Assembly: GCA_905182305.1 (NCBI GenBank)
Contig: CAJJBB010000001.1
Span: forward strand, 103,326-167,325
Direction: 5' to 3'
DNA from: Flavobacteria bacterium MS024-2A
GTDB taxonomy: Bacteria; Bacteroidota; Bacteroidia; Flavobacteriales; Flavobacteriaceae
Length of the DNA: 64,000 bases
A program made the translations under genes and the position numbers. The notes below the pieces were generated by a model. The model saw nothing but the letters and a program-made list of their open reading frames with translations. It searched no databases and was not told where the DNA came from. Numbering within the stretch: the first letter of the stretch is position 1; each line of letters starts with the position of its first letter. This document shows, in pieces, positions 1 through 12,412 of the stretch.

Positions 1-197
1 CTTCCTCCTAAAATAGATGGATACCCCGTTGTGTCTTCTATTGCATTAACCTCATGTCCAAGACTTCTAATGAAAGTTTCTGTTCCTCCCGTTGAGTATA
101 AGGTTACATTGTTTGCAGCAAGTTCTTTTATAAGTGGCTCCAATCCGGTTTTATCAAAAACAGAAATAAGTGCGGAGGTTATTTTTTTTGAATCCAT
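1..197 (-). CDS. purH: Bifunctional AICAR transformylase/IMP cyclohydrolase PurH, N-terminal part (runs off left edge)
   Basis: Minus-strand translation MDSKKITSALISVFDKTGLEPLIKELAANNVTLYSTGGTETFIRSLGHEVNAIEDTTGYPSILGG matches the PurH/MGS-like N-terminus. Confidence 0.9.
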   Translation of the reverse strand, partial: MDSKKITSALISVFDKTGLEPLIKELAANNVTLYSTGGTETFIRSLGHEVNAIEDTTGYPSILGG

Positions 198-204
198 AAT
201 CGTA

Positions 205-687
205 TTAAAGATGTAAGAGTGAAGTATTATAGGTTTTTGAGATGAGGGCACAAACAGTCTCAAGGAAAATAGAGTCTTTGCTGGTAAAGGGATCTGTTTT
301 TTTAGAGTCAATATCTATTTGTCCAATATTTTTCCCTTTCAAAAAGAGTGGAATGACAATTTCAGAACGAACATCAATACTACATGCTAGATAATTGTCT
401 TGGGCTAATACATCAGGGACAACAAAATTTTCGTTTGAAACGGCTACTTGACCACAAATTCCTTTTCCAAATGGAATTTCAGTGTGTTCTACAGGGTTTC
501 CAGAAAAAGCTTTTAAATGAAGTGTTCGTTTCTTGAAGTCAGCAAAATAAAACCCAACCCAGTTATAGTGTTCGAAATGTTTTCTCAAAATGGAACATAC
601 TTTTTCCAGTCCCATAAGAGTAGGGACATTCGTTTTCAGTAATACTGAAACTTCTGAAAATGCTTTTGAAAAATCTGCTTGAAACAT
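205..687 (-). CDS. GAF domain protein, free-methionine-R-sulfoxide-reductase-like
   Basis: 160 aa with NWVGFYF, GKGICGQVA and IDIDS motifs typical of fRMsr-type GAF proteins. Confidence 0.8.
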   Translation of the reverse strand: MFQADFSKAFSEVSVLLKTNVPTLMGLEKVCSILRKHFEHYNWVGFYFADFKKRTLHLKAFSGNPVEHTEIPFGKGICGQVAVSNENFVVPDVLAQDNYLACSIDVRSEIVIPLFLKGKNIGQIDIDSKKTDPFTSKDSIFLETVCALISKTYNTSLLHL

Positions 688-877
688 AATTATAACAAAA
701 GTAAGTAATATGCTCTATATATCAGGGTTTTATAACTTTGTTTTAGTCATTTTTTTAGTTTAAATAAAAACGGAAAGGGTCCCTTATTTGGAAGTTTTAG
801 AGAATAAATCATCTTACCCAAATGGTTTAAGAAATGGAATTCGCTTAGTGTATTGTTTAAAGTATTATCTTTACATT

Positions 878-1297
878 ATGAAAATGAAGCATTTAACAAG
901 TCTTTTTTTAGCTTTTTTGATCTTCGGATCAAGGGCAGGCTTTGCACTAAATGTTCATTATTGTGGTTCAAAAGCTGCAATTATTTCTTTGGCTCAAAAT
1001 CCATCTAATTGTGGAATGATAAAGTCCTTAGTAAAAGAATCTTCCACTAAAACAGTGTTATCAAAAACACCTTGTTGTAAAGATGCAACCTTTCTTTTTC
1101 AAAATGACGAACCTCAAAAGATACAGTTTGAAACGGTTGATGTTATAGCTACTTTATTTTCAACACTTCCTTTGAATGATTTTTCAGTAAATACTCCTCC
1201 TGTTTTATTGCTAATTGAAGAATTGAATTGGAACCCACCCCCCCCTCAAAAAAATCAACTCATTTTGTTAAAGCATTCCTTTGTGTACTATGGCTAG
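878..1297 (+). CDS. HYC_CC_PP family small secreted protein
   Basis: NVHYCG..., TPCCKD and terminal NPPPPQ motifs; upstream of a TonB receptor and an HMA protein. ATG at 878 (MKMKHLTSL) is more likely than the ORF start at 788. Confidence 0.75.
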   Translation: MKMKHLTSLFLAFLIFGSRAGFALNVHYCGSKAAIISLAQNPSNCGMIKSLVKESSTKTVLSKTPCCKDATFLFQNDEPQKIQFETVDVIATLFSTLPLNDFSVNTPPVLLLIEELNWNPPPPQKNQLILLKHSFVYYG

Positions 1298-1350
1298 TAA
1301 TTGTTTTTCATCCTTTGAATTACATCACTAACTAATTTTATACACTTAAA

Positions 1351-3579
1351 ATGAAAAAACTTACTATTATATTTATTGCCATTTTTGGCTTTATAGCCCA
1401 AGCACAAGTGTCTTTTACGGGAACTATTCTTGTTGAAGAAGGCGAAAATTCTCTCCCGTTGGAAGGCGCTAATGTTTATTGGTTGGGAACACAAACAGGC
1501 ACCATAACTAATCAAAAAGGTATGTTTTCACTACCTTTTACTGGAGTAAATCAAAAGCTTGTTATTAGCTATATTGGATTTAAATCGGATACGTTATCCA
1601 TTAATGATAGTAAAGCAATCAGGCACTTGCTTTCTATTAATACTTCAGATGCACTTGATGAAATTACCCTTACGCAAAGAAGAAAAGCGATTCAAAAGGC
1701 TTATTTTGAAACTCAGAATATAATTAATGTTAATAGTGCTGAACTATTAAAAGCAGCTTGCTGTAATCTTTCTGAAAGCTTTGAAACCAATCCTTCTATT
1801 GACGTAAATTTTTCGGATGCTTTGACCGGTACCAAACAGATTAAAATGCTGGGCTTAACAAGTCCATATCTCCTGATAACTGAAGAAAACATTCCAATGG
1901 TACGTGGTGCATCTCAGGCTTATGGGCTCACGTTTACTCCAGGCACCTGGATTGAAAGTATTCAAATAACAAAGGGGGTGGGGAGTGTTGTCAATGGTTT
2001 TGAAAGCATTGCTGGACAAATTAATACCGAAATAAAAAAACCTTTCTCTGACGTACCCTTGTTTTTTAATTTTTTCACTTCAGCAAATGGAAGGCAAGAA
2101 CTAAACACACATGGAAACTTCAAACTAAATGATAAATGGAGTACAGGAATCTTTATTCATGGAAATCAACGCATTAATAAAGTGGATCGGAACAATGATT
2201 CTTTTTTGGATGTTCCTTTGGCCAAGCAAGTAAATATTTTAAATCGTTGGCAATATACCGATGCTCAAAAAGGATGGGTAAGTTTTGGAAGTTTCAGATG
2301 GATGAAAGATGATAAGCAAATTGGGGCTGTTGGATTTTCTCCAACTTCAGACAGAAATAGTACCGCTCTTTGGGGAAGTGAAATCAGTACAGCAAGGTTT
2401 GATAGTTCTTTAAAAGTAGGATATGTTTTTCCTGAAGCACCTTATCAAAGTTTTGGTTTTCAATCGGCATACAGCAATCATAAACAAGAAGCTTATTATG
2501 GGTTTAGGCAGTATGATATAAATCATGAAAGTTTTTATGCAAATCTTTTATTCAACTCTATTATAGGAAATACTAAAAACAAGTTTAAAGCAGGAATTAA
2601 TTTTTCATATGATCAATATATTGAAGCTGTTGACACTTTTAATTTTAATAGGGCTGATAATTCTGCAGGAGCCTTTTTTGAATATAGTTATGATAATTTG
2701 GAAAACTTTAGTTTGGTGAGTGGAGTTCGTTTTGACACACATAATCGTTTAGGAAATTTTATTACTCCAAGAGTTCATATTCGTTATCTGCCTAAAGAAA
2801 ATATTATTATAAGAGCTTCCATTGGGAATGGTCGTAAAGCGGCCAATATTTTTGCAGAAAATCAAACGCTTTTTGGCACAAATCGAATAATTTCAATCAA
2901 TCAAAATGGGGGTGATATTTATGGACTTAATCCGGAAAAAGCATGGAATTATGGGGTTAGTATAAGAAAAATATTCTCTCTATGGGGAGGAAATGGTGAT
3001 ATTACTGCTGATTACTATGTAACTGACTTTACAGATCAAGTAGTAGTTGACTGGGAAGAAAAAGGGAGGATATCTTTTTATAATTTAAACGGAAAAAGCA
3101 GGGCTAATAGTTTTCAACTCGCCCTTGATTATTCGCCTTTTAAAGCACTTAATTTTCGTTTTGCTTATAAAAACTACGATGTAAAAACAACCTATAATTC
3201 CGGATTCTTGCAACGACCCCTTCAGGCGAAACACATATTTTTTGGAAATATAGGCTGGGAAACAGATCGCTCTATAAAAGGAGGTCAGTGGCGATGGGAT
3301 TTAACCTTTCATGCCGTTGGAGAGCAACGTCTTGTAGATACAATTCGAGATTTAAGGGACTCCTACGCCCCAGCTTATGGGCTATGGAATAGTCAGTTGA
3401 CACGTGCTCTTTCTCAAAAATTTGAAATATACACTGGGGTAGAAAATCTAGGAAATTATACTCAAAAAAACCCTATTGTAGGGGTAGATGATCCTTTTGG
3501 AATTAATTTTGATTCAGCCCAAGTATATGCACCAATTTTTGGAAGAATGCTTTATGCTGGCTTACGTTGGAATTTATAA
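1351..3579 (+). CDS. TonB-dependent outer membrane receptor with carboxypeptidase-like N-terminal domain (probable metal uptake)
   Basis: Signal peptide, GANVYWLGTQTGTITNQKGMFSL CarboxypepD_reg-like domain, plug and beta-barrel, C-terminal aromatic-rich end. Confidence 0.88.
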   Translation: MKKLTIIFIAIFGFIAQAQVSFTGTILVEEGENSLPLEGANVYWLGTQTGTITNQKGMFSLPFTGVNQKLVISYIGFKSDTLSINDSKAIRHLLSINTSDALDEITLTQRRKAIQKAYFETQNIINVNSAELLKAACCNLSESFETNPSIDVNFSDALTGTKQIKMLGLTSPYLLITEENIPMVRGASQAYGLTFTPGTWIESIQITKGVGSVVNGFESIAGQINTEIKKPFSDVPLFFNFFTSANGRQELNTHGNFKLNDKWSTGIFIHGNQRINKVDRNNDSFLDVPLAKQVNILNRWQYTDAQKGWVSFGSFRWMKDDKQIGAVGFSPTSDRNSTALWGSEISTARFDSSLKVGYVFPEAPYQSFGFQSAYSNHKQEAYYGFRQYDINHESFYANLLFNSIIGNTKNKFKAGINFSYDQYIEAVDTFNFNRADNSAGAFFEYSYDNLENFSLVSGVRFDTHNRLGNFITPRVHIRYLPKENIIIRASIGNGRKAANIFAENQTLFGTNRIISINQNGGDIYGLNPEKAWNYGVSIRKIFSLWGGNGDITADYYVTDFTDQVVVDWEEKGRISFYNLNGKSRANSFQLALDYSPFKALNFRFAYKNYDVKTTYNSGFLQRPLQAKHIFFGNIGWETDRSIKGGQWRWDLTFHAVGEQRLVDTIRDLRDSYAPAYGLWNSQLTRALSQKFEIYTGVENLGNYTQKNPIVGVDDPFGINFDSAQVYAPIFGRMLYAGLRWNL

Positions 3580-3616
3580 CTATTTTTACTGAATAAATTA
3601 ATCTGAATCTTAGATC

Positions 3617-3970
3617 ATGAAAAAAATACTACTAATAATGTTAATTACTCTTCCGCTAGCATTGTCTGGACAAAGTAAAGGAAAGAAAAATGTTAAGGCC
3701 ACTTTTGAAGTTAGTGGTAATTGCGAAATGTGTCAGAACAGGATTCAAAAGGCTGCCTTTAGTGTTAAGGGTGTTAAAATGGCCAATTGGGATATCCCTA
3801 GCCATTTAATATCGGTAATTTATGATAGCAATAAAATTTCACTCGATTCACTTCAACATACCATTGCTTTAGCGGGACATGATACTCCCTTAGTAAAGGC
3901 AATTGAGACTACGTACGATAAACTGCCAATGTGTTGTTTGTATGAGCGAATGTCTATTGTCAAAAATTAA
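3617..3970 (+). CDS. Secreted heavy-metal-associated (HMA) domain protein
   Basis: Signal peptide followed by TFEVSGNCEMCQNRIQKAAFSVKGV (MxCxxC-like HMA). Confidence 0.8.
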   Translation: MKKILLIMLITLPLALSGQSKGKKNVKATFEVSGNCEMCQNRIQKAAFSVKGVKMANWDIPSHLISVIYDSNKISLDSLQHTIALAGHDTPLVKAIETTYDKLPMCCLYERMSIVKN

Positions 3971-3975
3971 AACAT

Positions 3976-4006
3976 AAAAAAACCCGCCTATAGCGGGTTT
4001 TTTTAT
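3976..4006. terminator. Rho-independent terminator between convergent HMA gene and groEL
   Basis: AAAAAACCCGCCTATAGCGGGTTTTTTTA hairpin. Confidence 0.85.
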
Positions 4007-4017
4007 ATCAATGAGTA

Positions 4018-5658
<1,641 letters not shown>

Positions 5659-5666
5659 TTAATAAA

Positions 5667-5945
5667 TTAAACGATAGCGAATATGTCGCTTTCTTTCATA
5701 ATTAGAAAATCTTTTCCTTCATGCTGTAGTTCAGTCCCTGCATATTTACCGTATAAAACCTGATTACCTACAGCAACAGTCATGGGGTTCTTTTTTGTGC
5801 CTATCCCTACAGCTACAACAGTTCCTTTTTGAGGTTTTTCTTTTGCAGTATCTGGAATGTAAAGACCAGATGAAGTTTTAGTTTCAGCAGCAGCTGGTTC
5901 AATTAGAACTCTATCTGCTAGGGGTTTAATATTCATTTTGCTCAT
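5667..5945 (-). CDS. groES: Co-chaperonin GroES
   Basis: [36 protein letters not shown]. Confidence 0.99.
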   Translation of the reverse strand: MSKMNIKPLADRVLIEPAAAETKTSSGLYIPDTAKEKPQKGTVVAVGIGTKKNPMTVAVGNQVLYGKYAGTELQHEGKDFLIMKESDIFAIV

Positions 5946-6063
5946 CGTTTATTTATTTTTAATATTTAAATTCTTTCCAGAAATCATGCCACCTACATTA
6001 TATACTGCCATTTTTAAAATTAAAATGTCAGCTTGTCAGTTTAAGAATGTTTATTGGAGCGTA

Positions 6064-6432
6064 TTAGTTATTTGCAGGAATTTCTGGAATCTCAGGAATT
6101 TCTTCTAATGCTTCCTCTGTATTTTCTGGAAGTGATTCTGGAATTGACTGTTGGATGGCGTTATCTTGCAATAATTTTGAATCAGAAACACTAGTTCCTG
6201 AAGAAAGACTAACGTTAGACATTAAAATTAAAATTAAAAGCAAGGAGGCAAGTATCCATGTGCTTCTGTCTAAAAAATCTGAAGTTTTTTGAACACCACC
6301 TACTTGTTGTGACCCACCACCACCAAAAGAAGAAGAAAGCCCCCCGCCTTTAGGATTTTGAACCATAACAACCAACACTAGAAGGAAGCAAACAACAATA
6401 ATAAGGGCGATAAAAATGGAAAATGTACTCAT
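6064..6432 (-). CDS. secG: Preprotein translocase subunit SecG
   Basis: VVMVQNPKGGGLSSSFGGGG motif, two TM segments. Confidence 0.93.
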   Translation of the reverse strand: MSTFSIFIALIIVVCFLLVLVVMVQNPKGGGLSSSFGGGGSQQVGGVQKTSDFLDRSTWILASLLLILILMSNVSLSSGTSVSDSKLLQDNAIQQSIPESLPENTEEALEEIPEIPEIPANN

Positions 6433-6436
6433 TGGG

Positions 6437-7183
6437 TCAGTCTTTCAGTTTTTGTAATCGTTTAATCTCTTTTATTTGGTCTGCAAAGAAACTATTTTTT
6501 TCTGGATATTTCAAACCTAATATTTGATAGGCCTGAAGTGCTTTAGTATATTTTTGTTGCTTAACAAAAACTTTAGCTAAAGTTTCAGTCATTAATTCAT
6601 CAGAAGATGTCCAACTTATTTCACTTAAATCAATATTATTTTTTGAGTTCTTATCGGGGACGATTTTTTGAGTATTAGCTATAAAGCTGTCAATGAGCTT
6701 AAACTTATCTTCTAACGTTGGTTTTTCTTTGTTTAATATTTTCTTTGTTTTTAAGTAATGAGCCCAATCTGCAAAAGTTAAGGATTCTGGCGTATTTTCT
6801 GTTTCTTGGAATTTTGAAGTTTTTTTAGATTTTTTTATGCCAGAAACTTTGGTTTCCTTTAATTTATTCTTTTTAGGTTCTTTAAGTTGTGCATTTATTT
6901 TTGAAATCGAAAGACTATCTGTAACCTTAATAGATGATTTCTCTTGATTTTCAATAAAGTCATATAAAAGGTTTCGGTTATATGTAGCGATTGCGGTATG
7001 CGAGAGCTGCTTGTCAAAAGCTTCAGGTTTTAGTTCTTGCACTGCTTTCAGGAAATAGGTTCTTACCAAATGAAAATCAGGATAAACTTCAAGAACGTTT
7101 TCAAGTGCTTCAAGTTCTTTTTTACTTGAAAAGTCAAAGGTGTCTAATACCTTAAAAAGGGAAAAAGCGTCTTTAATTACCAT
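6437..7183 (-). CDS. Tetratricopeptide-repeat-like protein
   Basis: C-terminal ETLAKVFVKQQKYTKALQAYQILGLKYPEKNSFFADQI TPR-like; conserved position between secG and lptE in Flavobacteriia. Confidence 0.65.
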   Translation of the reverse strand: MVIKDAFSLFKVLDTFDFSSKKELEALENVLEVYPDFHLVRTYFLKAVQELKPEAFDKQLSHTAIATYNRNLLYDFIENQEKSSIKVTDSLSISKINAQLKEPKKNKLKETKVSGIKKSKKTSKFQETENTPESLTFADWAHYLKTKKILNKEKPTLEDKFKLIDSFIANTQKIVPDKNSKNNIDLSEISWTSSDELMTETLAKVFVKQQKYTKALQAYQILGLKYPEKNSFFADQIKEIKRLQKLKD

Positions 7184-7716
7184 TTAGCTAAAGTATCATT
7201 AAATATATCTTGTGTGATTCTATCAAAAATTTCTTTATGTGCCGCATCTTTTACATCATATACTTGCAGTCCTGCTGGAAAATCATAAAAGAAAGAATAC
7301 GTTTTGTCGTAATCATCCTCTTCTTTTTTCAGGTTTATAAAATGAAAAGCTATCGACATTTTTAATCGGTTTTGAGCAGCTGTTATTTTTGCAGTAGCAG
7401 ACATTGGTGTTACACTATATTCTGTGATTTCTCCTTCATAGATTAATTGACCATCAGTAGTTACTAAATCTAAGTTAGTTTGGTTCATAATTAAATCTTG
7501 AAGAGCAACAGTAAACTCATTGTCTAAGCCTGGTTCAACGGTAGATCCAGGTCTATTCCCTGCTTTGTTCTCAAAGAAATTTACCTGAAAAGTTGTTACT
7601 CCTGCAGGAATGGAAGCGCCTGTAAAGGAATAAATCCCACAGGAATTTACTAACATTACAATAAACAGAAAGGATACAAGTTTTAGATTATTCTTTTTCA
7701 AGGTCATTGAGATCAT
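7177..7716 (-). CDS. lptE: LPS assembly lipoprotein LptE-like
   Basis: Lipoprotein signal NSCGIYSFTGASIPAGVTTFQVNFFENKA; location in the secG-lptE-sigma54-miaB block. Confidence 0.8.
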   Translation of the reverse strand: MISMTLKKNNLKLVSFLFIVMLVNSCGIYSFTGASIPAGVTTFQVNFFENKAGNRPGSTVEPGLDNEFTVALQDLIMNQTNLDLVTTDGQLIYEGEITEYSVTPMSATAKITAAQNRLKMSIAFHFINLKKEEDDYDKTYSFFYDFPAGLQVYDVKDAAHKEIFDRITQDIFNDTLAKW

Positions 7717-8966
7717 ATTGTTTTATTTTACGATAAAGTGTTCGCTCAGAGATACCTAATTCTTTTGAAGCCAATTTACGTTTTCCATTGCTTCTAATTA
7801 AAGCCTGTTTAATCATTTCTATTTCTTTCGCTTGAAGAGAAAGAGGCTCTTCTTCTTCAATTGTTTCGGCATATGAATATTTATCCATTGTTTCTACTTG
7901 AGAAATCTCTGAGGTTTCTGCCTGGAAAGGGAGAGCTTTATATGAAGGTGACATTTCTTCTTCTTTTCCTTCCGTTTCTTTCCCATAAATTTTATCTATT
8001 AATCCTTTATTTTTTTCCTGAGCAACCTCAGCGGTCTCGTGATTCATTAGGTCAAGAGTTAACTTTTTTAAGTCATTTAAATCATTCTTCATATCAAAAA
8101 GCACTTTATACAAGATTTCTCGTTCTGAAGAAAAATCACTTTCACTTTCTTTTTTACCCATTAAAGCAGGTGTCTTTGAACCATTATCTGGTAAATACAT
8201 ACGAATCATCGCGGCATTAATATTCCTTTCTTTTTCTAATACAGATAACTGTTCAGCAACATTCCTTAACTGTCTAATATTTCCATTCCAACGATATTCT
8301 TTTAAAAGAGCTTGTGCATGTTCATCAAGTTTCAAGGTTGGCATTTGGTATTTTTGAGCAAAATCAGAAGCAAATTTTCTAAATAAAAGTACAACATCTT
8401 CTTTTCGCTCACGGAGTGGGGGTAGGGTAATTTCAACTGTGCTAAGACGGTAATATAAATCTTCTCTAAACTTTCCTTTTTGTAGAGCTTCCATCATGTT
8501 GACATTGGTCGCAGCTACTATTCTTACATTTGTTTTTTGTGCGTTAGAGGAACCGACCTTAATAAATTCTCCAGTTTCGAGTACTCTGAGTAACCTCACT
8601 TGAGTGGGGAGTGGAAGTTCTCCTACTTCATCTAAAAAAATAGTACCTCCGTCAGCCACTTCAAAATATCCTAGGCGGGTTTGTGTTGCTCCCTGTGAAG
8701 GCTCCTTTTTCATGACCAAAAAGTTCACTATCTATAGTTCCCTCAGGAATAGCACCACAGTTTACCGCAATATACTTTGAGTGTTTTCTGTGAGAATATT
8801 GGTGTATTATTTTAGGAATATTTTCTTTTCCTACCCCACTTTCTCCAATAACTAATACAGATATATCAGTTCCAGAAACACGCATTGCTTTTTCTAAAGC
8901 TCTATTGAGTCCTAAGTTATTTCCAATAATTCCGAAACGTTGTTTAATACTTTGTAATGAATCCAT
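7688..8966 (-). CDS. Sigma-54 interacting transcriptional regulator, interrupted by a frameshift near 8689-8693
   Basis: ORF 8661-8966 (GESGVGKENIPKIIHQYSHRKHSKYIAVNCGAIPEGTIDSELFGHEKGAFTG) continues in another frame as ATQTRLGYFEVADGGTIFLDEV... to an HTH C-terminus. ACAGGGAGCAACA needs one G fewer to read through. Confidence 0.88.
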
Positions 8967-8968
8967 AA

Positions 8969-10376
8969 TTAAACGCTTTTAGAGTATCCAACAGCATTTC
9001 CAATAAGGGTTGCAGAGGTACATTTTTTAATTTTAACATCTACAAAATCTCCAATTTGATAGTGTTCTTTTGGAAAAACAACAACAGTATTTTTAGCTGT
9101 TTTACCACTCCATTGGATTTCTGATTTTTTAGAAACCTTTTCAATCAGTACACAAACGGTTTTACCAATATTTTGTGAAGTTCTAAAATTACTGTGCTCT
9201 CTTTGTTTTGAAATGATTTCGCTAAGTCTCCTCTGCTTAATTTTTTCGGGCACGTCATCCTTGATTTTTTTTGCTGCCATTGTACCGGGTCTTTCAGAAT
9301 ATGAATACATAAACCCATAGTCGTATTTTACATAGTCTAAAAGGTCTAATGTGTCTTGGTGGTCTTGTTCTGTTTCTGATGGGAATCCGGCAATCATATC
9401 GTGAGAAATACCACAATCAGGAAGTATAGAACGAATGGAATTTATGAGACTGAAATATTCTTCACGGGTGTGTTGACGATTCATTTTTTTTAAAATGGTG
9501 TTACTACCCGATTGAACAGGAAGGTGAACCGCATTACAGATATTATCGTATTTGGCTACAACTTTTAATACCTCAAGAGACATGTCCTGTGGATTTGATG
9601 TTGAAAACCTAATCCTCATTTTTGGTTGAGCTTTAGCTACAAGTGTTAATAAATTTTCAAAACGTAAAGCTGTTTTTTGTTGTAATGATGAAGCTTTTTC
9701 AAAATCTTTTTTTAGCCCTCCTCCATACCATAAATAACTATCTACATTTTGCCCAAGCAGAGTAATTTCTTTATAATTTTTAGCTTCTAATGCGCTTATC
9801 TCTTCCAAAATACTTTTCGGATCTCTACTGCGCTCTCTTCCCCGAGTGAATGGAACTACACAGAAAGTGCACATATTATCACAGCCACGAGTAATAGAAA
9901 CAAATGCAGAAACACCATTTGAATTTAGTCTTACAGGAGAAATGTCTCCGTAGGTTTCATCTTTTGATAATAGAACATTGACCGCTTCTTTTGTTGCTAG
10001 CGACTTCTTTAAGTAGGTTTGGAATATCTTTATAAGCATCAGGTCCAACGACTAAGTCAACTATTTTTTCTTCTTCAAGGAATTTATGTTTTAGGCGTTC
10101 TGCCATACAGCCTAAAACTCCTACTGTCATTTCTGATTTTTTTATTTTAAGGGAATTAAAGTATTCTAATCTTTTACGAACTGTTAGCTCTGCTTTTTCA
10201 CGAATAGCACAGGTATTCACCAAAACTAGTGAAGCTTCCTCTAGGACCTCTGTTATTTTATAGCCGTCATCATTCAGGATAGACGCCACAATCTCGCTAT
10301 CTGCAAAGTTCATTTGGCAACCATAACTTTCTATATATACCTTTTTATTATGTGTTTTTTTAGCTAGTAACCACAT
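8969..10376 (-). CDS. miaB: tRNA-2-methylthio-N6-dimethylallyladenosine synthase MiaB, interrupted by a frameshift near 9989-9992
   Basis: N-part [16 protein letters not shown]...[15 protein letters not shown]-part [54 protein letters not shown]. One extra A in an AAAA run restores the frame if removed. Confidence 0.92.
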
Positions 10377-10626
10377 TATTTACAAGTACTTGACCGTTAT
10401 ATTGGTTAGGATTTTTATCGGGGGAATCTGATAATCCCCTATTTTCCTTAATACTTACTGTTTTGGTTTTCAATACTTTATATATTTTACAGATTTCTAT
10501 GAGAGAAATTATTTTACAAAGATAAGGAATTACAGACAAAGTGTCATGTATGAAACACAAACTCCTCATCAAAAAAACACACTGATCATAAAATCATTAC
10601 ATTAGAAAATAAATTTGGATCATTCT

Positions 10627-11114
10627 ATGAAAAATTTGATTTTCATAAGTTGTTTTATTTTGTTTTTGGGATGTAATTTAAATATTTCTCAAAACGAAAA
10701 GTTATCTGATATAGAATCCCTTCAGCTTAAAACTTCTTTTGTAGATTTAAAAAACAAAAAAGTTGATTTGAGATCCTATAAAGGAAAGAAAATCATCATT
10801 AATCATTGGGCCACATGGTGTGGGCCATGTATAAAGGAAATGCCAGGAATAAAAAGGGCTCAACAGATTTTAAAAAACTATAATTATATTTTTCTGTTAG
10901 TTTCTGATGAAAAAGTTTCAAAAATATCTGCGTTTAAAAATGATAAGAAATATGATTTAATTTTTTAAAATCTGTTGGATCAAATGAAACACTTGGAATA
11001 TATTCTTTACCAACATCATATATTTTTAATGAAAAAGGAATAAAAATTGAAACTATTGTTGGGACGATTATTTGGGATTCTGAAATAATTATAAATAAAT
11101 TAAAAACATTATGA
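10627..11114 (+). CDS. TlpA/thioredoxin-like lipoprotein, frameshifted near 10956-10958
   Basis: INHWATWCGPCIKEMPGIKRAQ; the ORF stops at 10968, but adding one T gives KKYDFNFLKSVGSNETLGIYSLPTSYIFNEKGIKIETIVGTIIWDSEIIINKLKTL*. Confidence 0.75.
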
Positions 11115-11115
11115 T

Positions 11116-12316
11116 ATGAAGAAATTCATTATTATTTTTCTCTTTCCTAACTACGATATCTTGTTCTAGAAAAGAAGTCCATATACAAGAAATTCCTTTC
11201 TTTTATGATAATAGTAATGCACAGCCTAATCTAGTTTCTTATAATGGTTCTTTGTCTTTATCTTGGATTTCTTCTAAAGAAGAAAACAAAGCTTCCTTAA
11301 ACTATAGTCAGTATAAGGAAGGACGATGGATTAAACCTCAAGTAATTGCTTCTGGTTCAGACTGGTTTGTTAATTGGGCAGATTTTCCAGCTCATGCAAT
11401 TAATCAAGATTTAATAATTACAAGCCATTTAAAGAAATCAGCTTCTGGAACATATACCTATGATGTTGTTTTAAATTTACAAAAATTATCTGGAGAGAAA
11501 ATAAGAGAAAATTTTTTATTAAATACTGATGGTGTTAAAGCAGAACATGGCTTTGTGAGTATAATGGCAAATAATGAAAAAGGATTTTTTATCACATGGT
11601 TAGATGGAAGAAATACGATTGAAAAAAAACTAGAGGGAGACCATAAACCAATGACAATTCGTTTTGCAGAAATTACTGATAAAGGAGATGTCATTAAAGA
11701 AAGTGAACTTGACGCATCTACTTGTGATTGCTGTCAGACATCAATAGCAATTACTAATGATGGACCTATAGTTGTTTACAGAGATAGAAGTGAAGAAGAG
11801 GTAAGGGATATTTATATTGTCAAAAACATAAATGGAACTTGGGAAAAACCTAATGCGGTTCATGATGATGGATGGATAATAAATGGATGTCCAGTAAATG
11901 GTCCTAAAGTTGCTGTCAACTCAAAAAACCTTGCCGTTTCATGGTTTACAGTATCTAATAATCACCCATTAGTAAATGTTTCATTTTCAAAAAACAACGG
12001 TAATTCTTTTGGCGCTCCATTAAAAGTAAATGACCATGATGCAATAGGAAGAGTAGATGTTGCATTTCTTAATGATGAAGAAGTAATAGTCAGTTACATG
12101 GAAGTTGATGATATTGGAACGTATTTGAGAATTAAAAAGGTTTCATTTGACGGAAAGATTTCTGAGCCAATTACAATATCTAAAATTGATGGAGGAAGAA
12201 ATACAGGAGTCCCTCAATTAGAAATAATAGATTCAGAGATTTTTATTGTTTGGACTATTTTTTTAGACGGAATGAATCAGTTAAAATCTATAAAATTAAA
12301 TTCGAAAAATATCTAA
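11116..12316 (+). CDS. Secreted sialidase-like beta-propeller protein with CDCC motif, frameshifted in the signal peptide near 11143-11145
   Basis: Reading across one extra T gives MKKFIIIFLFLTTISCSRKEVHIQEIPFFYDNSNAQPNLVSYNGSLSLSWISS...; contains DASTCDCCQTSIA and NGCPVNGPKVA. Confidence 0.65.
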
Positions 12317-12412
12317 AATTCATCTAATAGCTTACCTATAAATTTCTTTTAAAATCCAAAGGAATATTGATATTTTCAATCTTTAAAAGCTGTCATTGAA
12401 GCTATTTAAAAG

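Noticed and set aside
31-216. ORF-track + strand ORF (61 aa)
   Set aside because: Antisense to the clear purH N-terminus on the minus strand.
7861-8220. 119-aa + strand ORF
   Set aside because: Antisense to the C-terminal part of the sigma-54 regulator, with low-complexity Phe/Leu composition.
10360-10572. 70-aa minus ORF upstream of miaB
   Set aside because: No recognisable domain, low-complexity translation of an intergenic/promoter region.
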